Source: Myxococcales bacterium | GTDB lineage: Bacteria > Myxococcota_A > Polyangia > Polyangiales > Polyangiaceae | Reading direction: 5' to 3' | Assembly: GCA_004193285.1 (NCBI GenBank) | Contig: SECP01000042.1 | Coordinates: 21,231 to 85,230, forward strand | Length of the DNA stretch: 64,000 nt | Part shown: positions 53,503 to 62,491 of the stretch, piece by piece | How positions within the stretch are numbered: position 1 is the first letter of the stretch | How the letters are laid out: every line of letters starts with the position of its first letter | Made by a program: the position numbers and the translations under genes | The notes under the pieces: model-generated | What the model saw: only the letters and a program-made list of their open reading frames with translations | Databases searched by the model: none | What the model was told of the DNA's origin: nothing

Positions 53503-54842
53503 GGCGTCAGCCTTCCGGTCTGAGACTTGCCGCCGTTCTTCACGTAGTCCTCGAGCTGCGGCCTGAACTTGCGGACGAAGTGCAGTGCCGGCGTCGCGGC
53601 GCCGTCGCCGAACGCGCAGATGGTGTTACCGGTGATGTCGGAGGCAATCTCCGAGATCTGGTCGAGCTCGGCGATGCTGCCTCGGCCCTCGACGATCTTG
53701 TTCAAGATGCGCTCGATCCAGCCGCAACCTTCGCGGCAGGGCGTGCACTGACCGCACGACTCGTGGCGGTAGAAGCGCATCACGTTGTGGAGCGCGAGCA
53801 CCGGGTCCGCGCTGTCGCTCAGCACGGTGGCGCAACAGGTGCCCAGCATGCTGCCGGCGCCGCGGAACGTATCCACGCCGAGCGGCAGATCGAGGAGGGG
53901 CTTACCGTTGTACGGCTCGAGTCGCGGGTCCTTGGAATTTACGACCTCGTCCGCCAAGTGCACGGGGCAAGACGAGCCGCCGGGGATCACGGCCATGAGC
54001 TTGCGGTCGCCCAGGATGCCGCCGCCGAGCTCGTAGATCAGGTCACGCAGGGTGAGCCCCACGCACGCCTCGTACAGGCCCGGCTTCTTCACGTGGCCGC
54101 TCACGCCGAACAGGCGCGCGCCGCCGTCGTTGATGCCGTGCAGCACGGAGAGCTGGCTGAACTGGTCGCCTCCCACCTCGAAGACGGTCGGCGCGATGGC
54201 GATCGTCTCCACGTTGTTGACGGTGCTCGGGTTACCGAACGCGCCGTACTGGGCCGGGAACGGCGGCTTGAGCCGAGGCTCGCCGCGACGGCCCTCCAGT
54301 GAGTTGAGGAGCGCCGTCTCCTCGCCGCAGATGTACGCGCCCGCTCCGGTGTGCACGTAGACCTGCATCTCGTAGCTCGAGCCGAAGGGAGTCTTGCCCA
54401 AGTAGCCTTTGGCGCGCGCCTCGTGGATGGCGCTCCAAAGTCGCTCCTTCGACAAGTGCAGCTCGTCTCGCACGTAGATGTAGGCCGCGTGTGCGCCGAT
54501 GGCGTAGGCGCCGATGATGCACCCTTCCACCAAGGCGTGCGGGTTCATCTCCATGATGGAGCGGTCCTTGAAGGTACCGGGCTCGCCTTCGTCCGCGTTC
54601 ACCACGAGGTAGTGAGGCTTCTTCACTTCCTTCGGCATGAAGCTCCACTTCGTGCCGCAGTCGAAGCCGGCGCCGCCGCGACCGCGGATGTGCGCCTTCT
54701 TCATCTCCTCGATGACTTGGTCGCGCGACATGCCGAGCGCCTTGCGGACGCCGCGGTAACCGCCGGTGCTTTCGTAAGCCGAGAGCTTCCAGCTGTCGGG
54801 CTTGCCGTACGAGTGGCTCAGGTAATTGGTCAGCTTGATCAT
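53499..54842 (-). CDS. nuoF: NADH-quinone oxidoreductase subunit F
   Basis: 447 residues. Binds NADH, FMN and one 4Fe-4S cluster, the electron entry of complex I. Motifs: RGRGGAGFDCGTKWSFMP (NADH/FMN loop), NADEGEPGTFKDR, AGAYICGEETALLNSLEGRRG, and the 4Fe-4S cysteines in ESCGQCTPCREG plus ICAFGDG. Complete and normal. Confidence 0.97.
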   Translation of the reverse strand: MIKLTNYLSHSYGKPDSWKLSAYESTGGYRGVRKALGMSRDQVIEEMKKAHIRGRGGAGFDCGTKWSFMPKEVKKPHYLVVNADEGEPGTFKDRSIMEMNPHALVEGCIIGAYAIGAHAAYIYVRDELHLSKERLWSAIHEARAKGYLGKTPFGSSYEMQVYVHTGAGAYICGEETALLNSLEGRRGEPRLKPPFPAQYGAFGNPSTVNNVETIAIAPTVFEVGGDQFSQLSVLHGINDGGARLFGVSGHVKKPGLYEACVGLTLRDLIYELGGGILGDRKLMAVIPGGSSCPVHLADEVVNSKDPRLEPYNGKPLLDLPLGVDTFRGAGSMLGTCCATVLSDSADPVLALHNVMRFYRHESCGQCTPCREGCGWIERILNKIVEGRGSIAELDQISEIASDITGNTICAFGDGAATPALHFVRKFRPQLEDYVKNGGKSQTGRLTP

Positions 54843-54852
54843 GGCGGTTCGC

Positions 54853-55338
54853 TCAACCTCCCGCGATCAGGCGGTCGAGGATGCGATCGACTTCTTGGGT
54901 CGTGAGGTTCTCGTGGTAGCGCTTGTCCACCTGCATCACCGGGGCAGTGCCGCAAGCAGCGAGGCACTCCGCGGTGCGCAGGGTAATGCGCCCGTCTTTG
55001 GTGGTTTCGCCCACGTGTACGCCGAGGCGTTTTTCACAGTGCTTGACCAGATCTTCCGCGCCACGAAGCGCGCAGCTCAGCGTGTGGCAAACCCAGACTT
55101 GGTGCTTGCCCGGCTTCTTCTGGTTGAACAGCGTGTAGAAGGTGACGACGCCCTGTACGTGCGCCGTTGAAAGCTCGAGACGCTTCGCGACGAACGCGAT
55201 GACGTCTTCAGAAACCCAATTCTCGTTTGCTTCCTGACAGAGGTGCAGCGTGGGAATGCACGCCGCCATCTTGTTCGGGTAACGCGAGAGGATGTCTTCG
55301 AGCTGCCGCTCTTGCTCTGCGTTGAGAGCGAATGCCAT
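54853..55338 (-). CDS. nuoE: NADH-quinone oxidoreductase subunit E
   Basis: 161 residues from the ATG at 55338; the frame extends upstream without family similarity. Thioredoxin-like 2Fe-2S protein: CHTLSC (CxxxxC) and CLAACGTAP (CxxxC) give the four ligands; AHVQGVVTFYTLFNQKKPGK is typical. First gene of the cluster. Genes for NuoA-D, G, H and I are not in the window. Confidence 0.95.
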   Translation of the reverse strand: MAFALNAEQERQLEDILSRYPNKMAACIPTLHLCQEANENWVSEDVIAFVAKRLELSTAHVQGVVTFYTLFNQKKPGKHQVWVCHTLSCALRGAEDLVKHCEKRLGVHVGETTKDGRITLRTAECLAACGTAPVMQVDKRYHENLTTQEVDRILDRLIAGG

Positions 55339-55753
55339 TAACGTTTCCGTCGCTTGGCTCGTGCGCCGGCGCCGAGCTCTGGTTGCGTGAAATTTCTGAG
55401 GAAATGCCGCCCGGGGGCCGGGCGGCGAGGCGAACCGTAGTGATCCGCAAAGCGGGGTGTCAAGGCAGAACCCCGGGAACGTACCCGCGCTGGTCGCCGC
55501 CGCCGTAAAACCCGGTGCTGCCATTCGTTCGAAGCAGCGCCAGCTCGGCCGCGCCGGTCAGAAGGCGCTCGCAGACCGAGACCCGGAGAACGTCGGCCTA
55601 CCATCCAGCGGATCGGAAACGGAAACGAGTGGACGCGGCGAACCGAGGCAGCAGCGGGGCCGCTTAGAAGATAGGCCTACGTCACCCTTGAGAAATTGTC
55701 GCTCTTACGAGTAGGCTCGGCTCCCCATCAAACCTCTGAGGGAGGTACTTCGA
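55339..55753. other. Divergent intergenic region, nuoE and zinc-ribbon gene
   Basis: 415 bases with no supported gene. It must carry the complex I operon promoter and the zinc-ribbon gene promoter. A TTGAGA box (55688-55693) with a poor -10 and a strong ribosome-binding site (55741-55746) are the only elements I can point to. Confidence 0.55.
55741..55746 (+). promoter_or_regulatory. Shine-Dalgarno deciding the GTG start at 55754
   Basis: GGAGGT lies 7 bases before GTG and directly precedes the CxxC zinc-ribbon N-terminus, fixing the start. Confidence 0.7.
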
Positions 55754-57124
55754 GTGTTTTGTCCGAACTGTGGGACCGAGAACGAAGAAGCGGCGACGAC
55801 CTGCAAGAAGTGCGGGTTCAGCCTGAAAGGTGCCGCTGCCCCGAAGTTCAAGGGCACGATGCTGATGATGAACGCGCCCGCGGGCCTCAAGCCTGCAGGT
55901 GCGCCCGGTGCCCCGGCCCCCGGTGCTCCCGTTCCTGCGCCAGCTCCGCCTCCGGCCGCGGCTCCGCCTCCGGCCGCCGCACCGGCCGCACCTCCAGCCG
56001 GTGCGCCGCGTCCGCAGCTCAAAGGGACGATGCTCGGAGTCGCTCCTCCTGCCTTCGGCGCCCCTCAGCCGCAGGGGGCTCCTCCTCCCGCGGGCGGTTT
56101 CGGTCCGCCGCCGGGCGGCCCCGCGCCGGGTGGCTTCGGTCCTCCTCCCGGTGGTCCGGCTCCCGGTGGTTTTGGGCCTCCCCCCGGTGTTCCCGGTGGC
56201 TACGCTCCGCCGCCGGCCGCCGCTCCTGCGGCGTCGCCTAACCCCTACGGTCCTCCCCCCGGCGCCCCTGCTGCTCCCCCTCCTGGGATCGCGGACCAAC
56301 CCGTGAATCCGCTCGGCGGCACGATGGTCGCTGATGCCGGAGCGTTCAACCCGTACGGCCAGCCTCCCCAAGGCGGTTTCGGCGGTCCGCCGCCCGGTGC
56401 CCCTGGCGGTTATGGGGCGCCCCCACCGGCTCCGGGCGGTTACGGCGCGCCAGATCCCAGCGCTGGCGGTCCTCCTCCTGGCGGGGGCTACGGTGGTCCT
56501 CCTCCTGGTGGGGGCTACGGTGGTCCTCCTCCTGGCGGTGGCTACGGCGGTCCTCCTCCTGGTGGCGGCTATGGTGGTCCTCCTCCTGGCGGCGGCTACG
56601 GTGGTCCTCCTCCCGCCGGCGGCTACGGTAGTCCGCCGGGCGGCGGCTACGGCGGTCCTCCGCCCGGTGCCAGCGGCGGCTACGGCGCACCGGCGCCCGG
56701 CGGCTACGGTGCTCCCGCGCCGGGGCCAATGGGCGGGTACGGCAGCATGCCGGGCGGGGCGGCTCCCATCGTCGCGAGCGGCGGCGCCCGCGGCCCGGTT
56801 GGTCAGACGCGCAACCCGATCATGGTGCTCGTCATCGGCTCAATCTGCTTCGTCTACGCCATCATCCAGATGTGGGGGATGCTCAACGAGCTGAAGGCGT
56901 TCCGAGGCAAGGACGACATCAACCCGATCCTCCTCTTCGTGCCGATCCTGAACATCGTCCTCCTTTGGGGTCTCCCCGCGAAGGTGCTCGAGGCCAAGCA
57001 GATGGCGGGCGTTCCGAACCCCCAGGTTCCGCACCCCGTTCTCTACTTGTTGCTCGCCGCGTACTTCCTCCCGTCGGACCTGAACGAGGTCTGGCAGGCG
57101 GCGGGCGGCGGTCAGCCGCGCTAG
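55754..57124 (+). CDS. Zinc-ribbon, Gly/Pro-repeat membrane protein
   Basis: 456 residues from a GTG start. N-terminal zinc ribbon FCPNCG...CKKCGFSL (two CxxC pairs), a long Pro/Ala/Gly low-complexity region including a run of nine-residue repeats YGGPPPGGG (27-base units, about 56465-56640), then a C-terminal domain with hydrophobic segments (MVLVIGSICFVYAIIQMWGM, LLFVPILNIVLLWGLPAKVL) resembling DUF4234. It may hold a cytoplasmic zinc domain tethered by a disordered arm to the membrane. Function unknown; a terminator follows. Confidence 0.78.
   Translation: MFCPNCGTENEEAATTCKKCGFSLKGAAAPKFKGTMLMMNAPAGLKPAGAPGAPAPGAPVPAPAPPPAAAPPPAAAPAAPPAGAPRPQLKGTMLGVAPPAFGAPQPQGAPPPAGGFGPPPGGPAPGGFGPPPGGPAPGGFGPPPGVPGGYAPPPAAAPAASPNPYGPPPGAPAAPPPGIADQPVNPLGGTMVADAGAFNPYGQPPQGGFGGPPPGAPGGYGAPPPAPGGYGAPDPSAGGPPPGGGYGGPPPGGGYGGPPPGGGYGGPPPGGGYGGPPPGGGYGGPPPAGGYGSPPGGGYGGPPPGASGGYGAPAPGGYGAPAPGPMGGYGSMPGGAAPIVASGGARGPVGQTRNPIMVLVIGSICFVYAIIQMWGMLNELKAFRGKDDINPILLFVPILNIVLLWGLPAKVLEAKQMAGVPNPQVPHPVLYLLLAAYFLPSDLNEVWQAAGGGQPR
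56465..56640 (+). repeat. In-frame 27-bp tandem repeats coding YGGPPPGGG
   Basis: About six units encoding YGGPPPGGG with synonymous third-base differences. They extend the low-complexity arm and can change copy number. Confidence 0.8.
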
Positions 57125-57142
57125 TCGAAAGCAGCGTGCACC

Positions 57143-57179
57143 AAAAGCGAGCGGCGCCACCCGGCGCCGTTCGTCTTTT
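57143..57179. terminator. Intrinsic terminator, probably bidirectional
   Basis: AAAAGCGAGC, then the stem GGCGCC-ACCC-GGCGCC, then GTTCGTCTTTT. A GC-rich stem with an A-tract before and a T-tract after, 18 bases past the zinc-ribbon gene stop. Confidence 0.75.
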
Positions 57180-57197
57180 GTGGCTACTCTACGCGCC

Positions 57198-57632
57198 GTG
57201 AGCCGGTTCGTGACCTTGAGCGGCTTGGCGGTGCTGTCGGCGCTGGTCGCGCTAGCGGTGTGGGTCGACTTTCCGCTTTGTCCCCTGGCTTCCAGCTTTG
57301 GTGTCCCCTGCCCCGGGTGCGGTCTCACTCGAGCCACGCTGGCGCTCCTCCAGGGTGACGTGCACGCGGCGCTGCACCTTCACCCGCTGGTCTGGCTGCT
57401 CACGCCGCTCTTCGTGCTCTTCGTCGGCAGCGGTTTGCTGGAGTTGGTGCGCGCACCGGAGCGGGAGCCCTGGCGCGCGTCACCCATTCGTTGGCGCGGC
57501 CGCGTCTTCAACCTCGTCGCCGGCCTGGTGCTGTCGCTCACCCTCGGGGTATGGATGCTGCGCTTTGCCGGCTACTTCGGCGGCCCGGTGAAGGTCACGT
57601 CGCTGACCGCGTGGCTCACGGCCAAGCGCTAG
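57198..57632 (+). CDS. DUF2752 membrane protein
   Basis: 144 residues from the GTG at 57198; a GTG at 57180 directly abuts the terminator and is less likely. Family signature FPLCPLASSFGVPCPGCGLT with RA and GDVHAALHLHPL: the CPxCGLTRA motif and His-rich turn. Three membrane helices. Function of the family unknown. Confidence 0.82.
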   Translation: MSRFVTLSGLAVLSALVALAVWVDFPLCPLASSFGVPCPGCGLTRATLALLQGDVHAALHLHPLVWLLTPLFVLFVGSGLLELVRAPEREPWRASPIRWRGRVFNLVAGLVLSLTLGVWMLRFAGYFGGPVKVTSLTAWLTAKR

Positions 57633-57644
57633 GGCGCGGCACGA

Positions 57645-58751
57645 CTACACGTTGAAGCGGAAGTGCATCACGTCCCCGTCACGGACGACGTAGTCACGGC
57701 CTTCGATGGCCTGCTTGCCGGCTTCTCGGCACTTGGCTTCGCTGCCGTACTTGATGAGGTCTTCCCACCAAATGACCTCGGCCTTGATGAAGCCGCGCTC
57801 GAAGTCAGTGTGGATGACGCCGGCCGCCTGCGGCGCCGTGGACCCTTTGCGCACCGTCCACGCTCGCACCTCTTGCTTGCCCGCGGTGAGGTACGTGATG
57901 AGGCCGAGCAGGTCGTAGCCGGTGCGGATGACCGAATTGAGGCCGGGCTCCGAAAGGCCGACGCTCTCCAGAAAATCAGGGCGATCGGCGGGCTCTAGCT
58001 GGGCAATCTGTTCCTCGATCGCTGCGCAGATGGCGACGACCGGCGCGCCCTCCGACTTCGCGAACTGCACCAAGCTCTGAAAATGCTTGTCGGCGGCGAG
58101 GTTAAAGAGCGCCCCCTCCGCGACGTTGCCGACGTAGAACATGCGCTTGCTCGTCAGGAGCTGCATGTCGTCCACGATGCCGCGTTCCTTCTCGCCGTCA
58201 CCGATCTCGAAGGTGCGCACCGGCTTACCCTCGTCCAAGTGCTTGACGAGGCGTTCGCACAGCGGAACCGCCAGCTTCTCGATCGGATCGCTGCCCTTGG
58301 CTTGCTTGCGCGCCTTGTCCAAGCGCTTGGTCACCGTGTCCAAGTCCTTCAGGCACAGCTCGGTGTTGATGGTCGCGATGTCCGCCACCGGGTCCACCTT
58401 GTTCTCGACGTGGATGACGTTGTCGTCGTCGAAGCAGCGCACCACGTGCGCGACCGCGTCCACCTCACGGATGTGGCTCAGGAACTGATTGCCCAGGCCC
58501 TCACCCTTGGAGGCGCCGCGCACCAGGCCCGCGATGTCCACGAAGCGAATCGTCGTGTAGACGGTCTTCTCCGGCTCGATCAGCTTGACGAGCGCGTCCA
58601 CCCGGTTGTCCGGCACGCTGACGATGCCGACATTCGGCTCGATCGTGCAAAACGGGAAGTTGGCTGCCTCCGCCTTGGCGCTGGAGAGCGAGTTGAAGAG
58701 CGTGCTCTTCCCCACGTTGGGGAGGCCGACGATGCCGCAGGAAAAACCCAT
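57645..58751 (-). CDS. ychF: Redox-regulated ATPase YchF (Obg family)
   Basis: 368 residues, normal length. GIVGLPNVGKSTLFNSLS (P-loop), FVDIAGLVRGASKGEGLGNQ (G3 in switch II), the altered specificity motif of YchF, and a C-terminal TGS domain (RAWTVRKGSTAPQAAGVIHT, ending DVMHFRFNV). A universal ribosome-associated ATPase. It converges on the DUF2752 gene. Confidence 0.96.
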   Translation of the reverse strand: MGFSCGIVGLPNVGKSTLFNSLSSAKAEAANFPFCTIEPNVGIVSVPDNRVDALVKLIEPEKTVYTTIRFVDIAGLVRGASKGEGLGNQFLSHIREVDAVAHVVRCFDDDNVIHVENKVDPVADIATINTELCLKDLDTVTKRLDKARKQAKGSDPIEKLAVPLCERLVKHLDEGKPVRTFEIGDGEKERGIVDDMQLLTSKRMFYVGNVAEGALFNLAADKHFQSLVQFAKSEGAPVVAICAAIEEQIAQLEPADRPDFLESVGLSEPGLNSVIRTGYDLLGLITYLTAGKQEVRAWTVRKGSTAPQAAGVIHTDFERGFIKAEVIWWEDLIKYGSEAKCREAGKQAIEGRDYVVRDGDVMHFRFNV

Positions 58752-58805
58752 GGTGGGCGGCCTTCTACCACCGGCGGCCCCGTTCGCAATCGATGAACGA
58801 GCAGC

Positions 58806-59537
58806 TCAGCGAGGACGCAGCCCGTGCTCTACGAAACGGCGCAAAACCAGCCGGCCCGCGTCGGCGGCGGCCACGCTCGCGAGCATCGCCGGTGGGCTGC
58901 GCCCCTCCTGCTCGAGCACCTCGGCCCGGCTTTGCACGTATTCGCGGATCACCTGCTCGTCGAATTCTGGATGAAATTGCACGCCCCAGGCTCGCTCCCC
59001 GAAGCGCAGCGCCGCATTCGGCTCCAAAGCCGTCGTGGCGAGGACCTTCGCCCCCGGCGGTAATCGCGTCACCGAGTCCACGTGAGTGGCGTGGACGAGC
59101 GCCGGCTGGATGCTGCGGTCCAGCAGGGGGTCGTCGTCCACGATCGACAGCGCAACCGTGCCCATCTCGCGACCTCGGGGGTTGCGCTCCACCAGACCAC
59201 CCAGCGCCTGACCAAGCAGCTGGTGGCCGAAGCAAATCCCGAGCACCGGCTGCCCCTCCTTGACGGCGCAGGCGAGGTACTCTTCGACCCGCAGCATCCA
59301 CGGCGCGCGCTCGGTCACGCTCGACGCCGAGCCGGTGACGATCAGCCCCGAGAAGCTCGAAGCGCTCGGCAGCGCGCTCGCCTCGCGCGCGTCTACCTCC
59401 ACGAAGCCATGCTCCCACGCTTCGCCAAGGCCCGCGCGCACCAGGTTCGCAAATCCCCCCACGCGTTCGCGCGTCCTCGGCACGGGGTCGCCGGTGACGA
59501 GTATGCAGATAGGTCGAGGCAGAGGCGCGCGCTGCAT
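58806..59537 (-). CDS. Class I glutamine amidotransferase
   Basis: 243 residues from the ATG at 59537; longer frames overlap the divergent epimerase. Catalytic triad: Cys in PVLGICFGHQLLGQALGG, His and Glu in WGVQFHPEFDEQVI. A stand-alone GATase of the GuaA-like type often found in actinobacteria and myxobacteria; it may supply ammonia to an unidentified partner or hydrolyse gamma-glutamyl compounds. Lies upstream of ychF on the same strand, 54 bases apart. Confidence 0.82.
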   Translation of the reverse strand: MQRAPLPRPICILVTGDPVPRTRERVGGFANLVRAGLGEAWEHGFVEVDAREASALPSASSFSGLIVTGSASSVTERAPWMLRVEEYLACAVKEGQPVLGICFGHQLLGQALGGLVERNPRGREMGTVALSIVDDDPLLDRSIQPALVHATHVDSVTRLPPGAKVLATTALEPNAALRFGERAWGVQFHPEFDEQVIREYVQSRAEVLEQEGRSPPAMLASVAAADAGRLVLRRFVEHGLRPR

Positions 59538-59584
59538 GCACGGAGCATAGCTTGCGGCTCGGCGGATGGTGTTACCTTGCCCCC

Positions 59585-60685
59585 GTGCGCATCCGCAGCG
59601 TGACGGTCGAGCCCTGGGACGTGGAGCTGTTAGAGCCGTTCGGCATCGCGACGGGCGCCCAAGAGCTCGCCAGCAACGCGCTCTGTGAAGTCGAGCTGGA
59701 AAGCGGCACACGGGGTCTGGGCGAAGCGGCGCCCTTCCCAGCCGTCAACGGTGAAACTCAGGCAGATGCGATCTCGGCACTGCACGCGGTCGCAGAGCAG
59801 CTGGCGGGCTCCGAGCTGACGGGAGCTCTTCTGTTGCCGTACGCGGTCAGGGAGCGTCTTCATCAGGCGCCGAGCGCGCTGGCCGCCCTCGAGATGGCGC
59901 TGCTCGACGCGGATTGTCGCGAGCGCGGTGTCTCCCTCTTTCAGCACTTCGGCGGGCGCTCGTCCCTGCTCGTCACCGACATCACCATTCCCACCGGCGG
60001 GGCGAGCCAAGCCGCCGCGGCGGCGGAGCGAGCGGCCTCACAAGGCTTCGCGACCCTCAAGGTCAAGGTCGGCGGCGAGCCGTTCGAGCACGATCTGGCG
60101 CGCCTGCGTCGCATCGCCGCGGCCGCGCCGAACGCACGCCTGCTTTTGGACGCCAACGCCAGCCTCTCCGGCGAGCACGCGGTGGAGCTGGTACGTGGCC
60201 TCGGCGCCAACCAGAGTCAGGTCGTGCTTTTCGAGCAGCCTTGCGTCCGCGGAGACTATGCCGGCTCCCGCTACGTGCGAGCGGCCGGTATTCGCGTGGC
60301 GGCGGACGAAGACGCGCGCTCCGTGGATGATTTGACCTGCCTGCGGGCGGAGGAGGCAGCAGACGTCATCAACTTCAAGCTCACCAAGAGCGGCGTCAGT
60401 GGCGCGCTGTCGATGATCGCGGAAGCGCGCCGCCTCGGCTTCGGGTTGATGCTCGGGGGAATGGTCGAGACGCGCCTGGCCATGACCGTTTCGGCGTGCA
60501 TCGCCGGCGGCCAGGGCGGATTCGAGGAGCTGGATCTCGATACGCCCCTGTTCATGAAGGACGACAGGCTCGCGGGCGGCTTCGCTCAGGAAGGGCCGCG
60601 TCTGTCGCTCGCGGGTATTGCCCTCGGCCACGGCGTGCGCCGGGGCGCCCGGCCCGCGCCGCCCGGGACGCGGGACGCGCGCTGA
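59585..60685 (+). CDS. Dipeptide epimerase / enolase-superfamily enzyme
   Basis: 366 residues from a GTG at 59585. Enolase-superfamily barrel with the catalytic KxK (LKVKVGG), metal ligands in LLLDANASL, LFEQPC and AADEDARS, and the second lysine in FKLTKSGVSGA. The KxK/K pair suits L-Ala-D/L-Glu epimerases, which recycle peptidoglycan dipeptides, but other substrates are possible. Divergent from the amidotransferase by 47 bases, so a joint role with a peptidoglycan peptide is conceivable. Confidence 0.85.
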   Translation: MRIRSVTVEPWDVELLEPFGIATGAQELASNALCEVELESGTRGLGEAAPFPAVNGETQADAISALHAVAEQLAGSELTGALLLPYAVRERLHQAPSALAALEMALLDADCRERGVSLFQHFGGRSSLLVTDITIPTGGASQAAAAAERAASQGFATLKVKVGGEPFEHDLARLRRIAAAAPNARLLLDANASLSGEHAVELVRGLGANQSQVVLFEQPCVRGDYAGSRYVRAAGIRVAADEDARSVDDLTCLRAEEAADVINFKLTKSGVSGALSMIAEARRLGFGLMLGGMVETRLAMTVSACIAGGQGGFEELDLDTPLFMKDDRLAGGFAQEGPRLSLAGIALGHGVRRGARPAPPGTRDAR

Positions 60686-60717
60686 GGGGAGTTTCGGGGG
60701 GGCCCTTTCCGTCGGGT

Positions 60718-60746
60718 TTGACAGGTGGCGGTAAGGAGTGAAAAAT
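60718..60746 (+). promoter_or_regulatory. Candidate sigma-70-type promoter before the HAD nucleotidase gene
   Basis: TTGACA (60718-60723), a 17-base spacer, then AAAAAT (60741-60746) as a 4/6 -10. The start site would fall near 60753, so the coding start is likely later than the TTG at 60756. Confidence 0.5.
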
Positions 60747-60809
60747 TAGGCTTCGTTGCGGCTCTCCGGCGCAACAGGTCGGCCCCCTCAATTGACCGCC
60801 AGCGCACTC

Positions 60810-62282
60810 GTGGACCCACGCCAGCTCCTCCTACCCCTGCCGGGCGGTGGGCCCGCGTCCGGTAGCGCGCGCGGCATTCCCCGAGCGGATCGCGTATTCG
60901 TGAACCGGGACCTGAGGCTCTCCGGTATCGACTGGGTGGGCTTCGACATGGACTACACGCTCGCCATCTACCGACAGGAGGAGATGGACGCGCTCAGCGT
61001 GGAGCTGATGGTCGACCGGCTCATCAAGCGCGGGTACCCGGCTTACCTGAAGAAGCTGCGCTTCGACACGCGCTTCCCGATCCGCGGGCTCTTGGTGGAC
61101 AAGCGCTACGGTCACATCTTGAAGATGGACCGCTACAAGGTGGTCCACCGCGGCTACCACGGCATGCGCCGGCTATCTCGCGAAGAGATCACGGAGCTTT
61201 ACCACCACAAGCGCATCCGCCCGCACACCTCGCGTTACCACTGGATCGACACCCTCTTCGCGCTGAGCGAGGTGACGTCGTACGCGGCAGTGGTGGAGGA
61301 GCTCGAGCGCCGCGGTGAGAAGGTCGACTTCGACAAGCTCTTCAGCGACGTGCGCGCGTCTATCGACGAAGCGCACGCCGAGGGCGCCGTTTACCGCGCG
61401 GTCACTTCGGACCTCCCGCGATACATCGACCGTGATCCGGAGCTCGCGCGCGCCCTCCACAAGCTGCGTTCAGCGGGCAAAAGGCTGTTCGTGCTGACGA
61501 ACTCGCCCTTCAGCTACACGGACACGATGATGACTTACCTGCTCGGCGGCGCCCTGCCGGAGTACCCGAGCTGGCGCCACTACTTCGAGATCATCATCTG
61601 CGCCGCCCAGAAGCCGCGCTGGTTCCAAGAGGGCCGGCCCCTCATGGAGCGCGACGGGGACGTGCTGCGCAACGTGCGCGGCTCCTTCGAGCGCGGCAAG
61701 GTCTACGAGGGCGGGAACCTCGCCGAGTTCGAGCGCATGGTGGGCATCACCGGCAACAACGTGCTGTACGTCGGTGACCACATCTACGGCGACATCCTGC
61801 GCTCCAAGAAGGAGTCGTCGTGGCAAACCGCGATGATCATCCAGGAGATGGATCAGGAGATCTCCGCCCACGAAGCCTGTCACGACGACTTGGCTCGCCA
61901 GCGCTTGCTGGAGGAGACGCGGGACCGCTTCGAAGACGAGCTGCGCTACCTCCAGGCGCACTACAAGGAGCTGACGCGGGTCCCGCCTTCGCCCGGCTCG
62001 AGCGAAGACGCGGAGCGGCTGCGTGTGAAGCGCGGCCTAGAGCGAGTGCGCGCGGAGCTGCGGAGCATCGGCACCGAGCACGACCTGCTCGCCGAGCGCA
62101 TCTCCCAGCGCTTTCACCCTTACTGGGGCTCCCTGCTCAAGGAGCAGAGCGAGATGAGCAGCTTCGGGCTCCAGGTGGATCTGTACGCGGACGTCTACAC
62201 CCGCCGCGTCTCGTGCCTCCGTGCGTACTCGCCACAGCAGTTCTTTCGGTCGCCGTACGACCTCATGCCTCACGAGCTGTAG
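60810..62282 (+). CDS. HAD-superfamily 5'-nucleotidase (cytosolic, HAD-IG type)
   Basis: 490 residues from the GTG at 60810; TTGs at 60792 and 60756 are in frame, and the upstream promoter match argues against the last. The HAD motif GFDMDYTLAIY is at the N-terminus, then LFVLTNSPFSY (motif II) and VLYVGDHIYGDILRSKK (motifs III/IV). RRLSREEITELYHHKRIR and IAAQKP-like segments are typical of the purine 5'-nucleotidase cN-II-like family. It dephosphorylates nucleoside monophosphates in known members. The C-terminal half has a long coiled helix (RFEDELRYLQAHYKELTR). Confidence 0.82.
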   Translation: MDPRQLLLPLPGGGPASGSARGIPRADRVFVNRDLRLSGIDWVGFDMDYTLAIYRQEEMDALSVELMVDRLIKRGYPAYLKKLRFDTRFPIRGLLVDKRYGHILKMDRYKVVHRGYHGMRRLSREEITELYHHKRIRPHTSRYHWIDTLFALSEVTSYAAVVEELERRGEKVDFDKLFSDVRASIDEAHAEGAVYRAVTSDLPRYIDRDPELARALHKLRSAGKRLFVLTNSPFSYTDTMMTYLLGGALPEYPSWRHYFEIIICAAQKPRWFQEGRPLMERDGDVLRNVRGSFERGKVYEGGNLAEFERMVGITGNNVLYVGDHIYGDILRSKKESSWQTAMIIQEMDQEISAHEACHDDLARQRLLEETRDRFEDELRYLQAHYKELTRVPPSPGSSEDAERLRVKRGLERVRAELRSIGTEHDLLAERISQRFHPYWGSLLKEQSEMSSFGLQVDLYADVYTRRVSCLRAYSPQQFFRSPYDLMPHEL

Positions 62283-62331
62283 CCTTCGTTTCGAGCATGG
62301 ATTCGGCGCTGGCTTTGCCGAGCGTCGCAGT

Positions 62332-62349
62332 CTCGGCCAAAAGGCCGAG
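62332..62349. other. Perfect hairpin CTCGGCC-AAAA-GGCCGAG after the nucleotidase gene
   Basis: Seven-bp arms around four A's, 50 bases past the nucleotidase stop. No T-run follows on the plus strand, so terminator function is uncertain. Confidence 0.5.
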
Positions 62350-62491
62350 AAATAATGCTTCGCGGGCAAGGTGGGTGCTGATTTCGGGAATGTGCTAGCA
62401 ACGCGGCGGCTTTTCAACGTCGCTCCGGAGCACTAGGTGTCCCGGCGGCACCGAGCCCCTACCTCCGGAAGAAGACCAGGAAAGATCGCCG

